Part shown: positions 17,838 to 18,659 of the stretch, piece by piece
Position numbering within the stretch: position 1 is the stretch's first letter
Layout: each line of letters begins with the position of its first letter
NCBI GenBank assembly: GCA_012031335.1
Contig: JAAUTT010000010.1
Location: 1-18,659, forward strand
DNA length: 18,659 nucleotides
Reading direction: 5' to 3'
Source: Bacteroidales bacterium
Lineage (GTDB): Bacteria > Bacteroidota > Bacteroidia > Bacteroidales > JAAUTT01
Notes under the pieces: model-generated
Told to the model about the DNA's origin: nothing
Seen by the model: only the letters and a program-made list of their open reading frames with translations
Database searches by the model: none
Made by a program: the position numbers and the translations under genes

Positions 17838-18659
17838 ATGGCTTGGTTTTTTGAAAAATCAAACGAAATTTCTTCCATACAGCTCAAACAGCTAGTTCTT
17901 AAGGCTGCTCAGGAAAGTTTAACACGTATAAATAAATCGCCCAAAAAGGTTCTTTTATTACCCCCTGATATTACCAGGGCTCATTCGGGAGCAGGTACAA
18001 TCACGAATGTCCTGTATAATTTTTTTGCTCCTACGGCAGATGTTTATGTAATGCCTACTCTTGGCCAACATCTGCCTCATACACCCGAGCAAAACCAATG
18101 GATGTTCGGTGACATTCCGGAAAATAAAATCCTGAAACACGACTGGATAAAAGATGGTAAAAGAATTGGAATAATACCTGCCGGTTATGTAAAACAAATT
18201 ACAGATGGCAAAGCCGACTGGGAAATCCCTATTAATATTAACCGTATTGTCTTGGAAGAAAAATGGGACATTATATTGAATATAGGGCATGTCGTACCCC
18301 ATGAAGTCTTGGGTTTTGCTAACCATAACAAAAACTATTTTATTGGTTTGGGAGGTAAAGAGATGATTTGTGCCTCGCATATGGCGGCAGCTTGTTATGG
18401 AATTGAGAACAATCTTGGAAATCTTATAACACCTCTGAGACATTGCTATAATAAGGCTGAATCTGAATATCTCAATCAGTTACCGGATGCCTATATTCAG
18501 GTGGTGATGAAATATAACGAACAAGGCAAGTTAGTTCATAGCGGTTTTTATTGTGGTGATGATTTGGATACCTATATGCTGGCAGCCAAACAATCTCTGA
18601 CGGAAAATATTAAGAAAGTACCTCCTTTAAAAAAGGTGGTAGCCATAATGCAGGGTGAC
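17838..18659 (+). CDS. LarA-family nickel-pincer racemase/epimerase (3' truncated by window)
   Basis: The first 274 residues are visible with no break. LarA enzymes use a nickel-pincer nucleotide to racemise or epimerise alpha-hydroxyacids. The Asp-x-x-Arg element is seen in LPPDITRAH (Asp44, Arg47), a His pair in GQHLPHTPEQ (78, 81), then PHEVLGFANHNKNYFIG and CASHMAAA. His155, Lys165 and His181 have exactly the spacing of His174, Lys184 and His200 in Lactiplantibacillus LarA, which are catalytic, cofactor-linked and nickel-binding respectively. The usual glycine-rich stretch between the first two (GFSGGRK) is here GFANHNK. The enzyme is therefore likely to carry the cofactor but to act on another substrate than lactate. 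It lies downstream of the second receptor without its own promoter. The cofactor genes larB, larC and larE are not in the window and may follow. Confidence 0.85.
   Translation, partial: MAWFFEKSNEISSIQLKQLVLKAAQESLTRINKSPKKVLLLPPDITRAHSGAGTITNVLYNFFAPTADVYVMPTLGQHLPHTPEQNQWMFGDIPENKILKHDWIKDGKRIGIIPAGYVKQITDGKADWEIPININRIVLEEKWDIILNIGHVVPHEVLGFANHNKNYFIGLGGKEMICASHMAAACYGIENNLGNLITPLRHCYNKAESEYLNQLPDAYIQVVMKYNEQGKLVHSGFYCGDDLDTYMLAAKQSLTENIKKVPPLKKVVAIMQGD

Overview
The window is AT-rich and most probably comes from a Bacteroidota genome. The evidence is the Bacteroidota-type promoter words (TTTG, about 20 nt, then TAnnTTTG), the lack of Shine-Dalgarno sequences, and the SusC/BtuB-style outer-membrane receptors with an LNEV(I/V)TATK region. 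There are no RNA genes and no CRISPR array. The dominant property is that about twenty places need a single-base correction, mostly at short homopolymers, to restore otherwise good proteins. I describe the restored genes and mark each break. Sequencing or assembly error is the simplest explanation, although real gene decay is not excluded.

Layout. 1-266: C-terminal end of a DnaA domain IV-like protein. 396-2776: a CYP152-type fatty-acid peroxygenase P450 followed by a baeRF3-type release-factor-like protein (one frameshift). 2777-3186: no gene. 3187-4644 (minus): an intact DDE transposase. 4793-8673 (minus): an accessory cluster with a frameshifted CoiA/DUF6035-like nuclease (probably one ~550-residue protein now in two pieces), an unknown 115-residue protein, and a ~570-residue protein in six pieces with a PD-(D/E)XK-like core. 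A divergent promoter region separates this from a plus-strand two-gene module at 8839-9699: a 58-residue protein and a candidate ADP-ribosyltransferase-fold protein, resembling a toxin-antitoxin pair.

9846-18659 (plus) is a nickel locus. It holds nikR, a TonB-dependent receptor, a lipoprotein binding protein, a FecCD-type permease, an ABC ATPase, a SAM-dependent methyltransferase, a second TonB-dependent receptor, and a LarA-family (nickel-pincer) racemase that runs off the window end. NikR keeps all four nickel ligands. A perfect inverted repeat, GTGCTAC-N14-GTAGCAC, sits between the nikR -7 box and its start codon. Variants of the same half-site, again 21 bp apart, lie before both receptor genes and nowhere else that I found. 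I read this as one NikR-controlled regulon: receptors and ABC transporter bring in nickel or a nickel complex, and the LarA homologue is a nickel user in the same operon.

The two most novel parts are the nickel locus with its embedded methyltransferase and LarA homologue, and the two-nuclease minus-strand cluster between an IS and a toxin-antitoxin-like pair.
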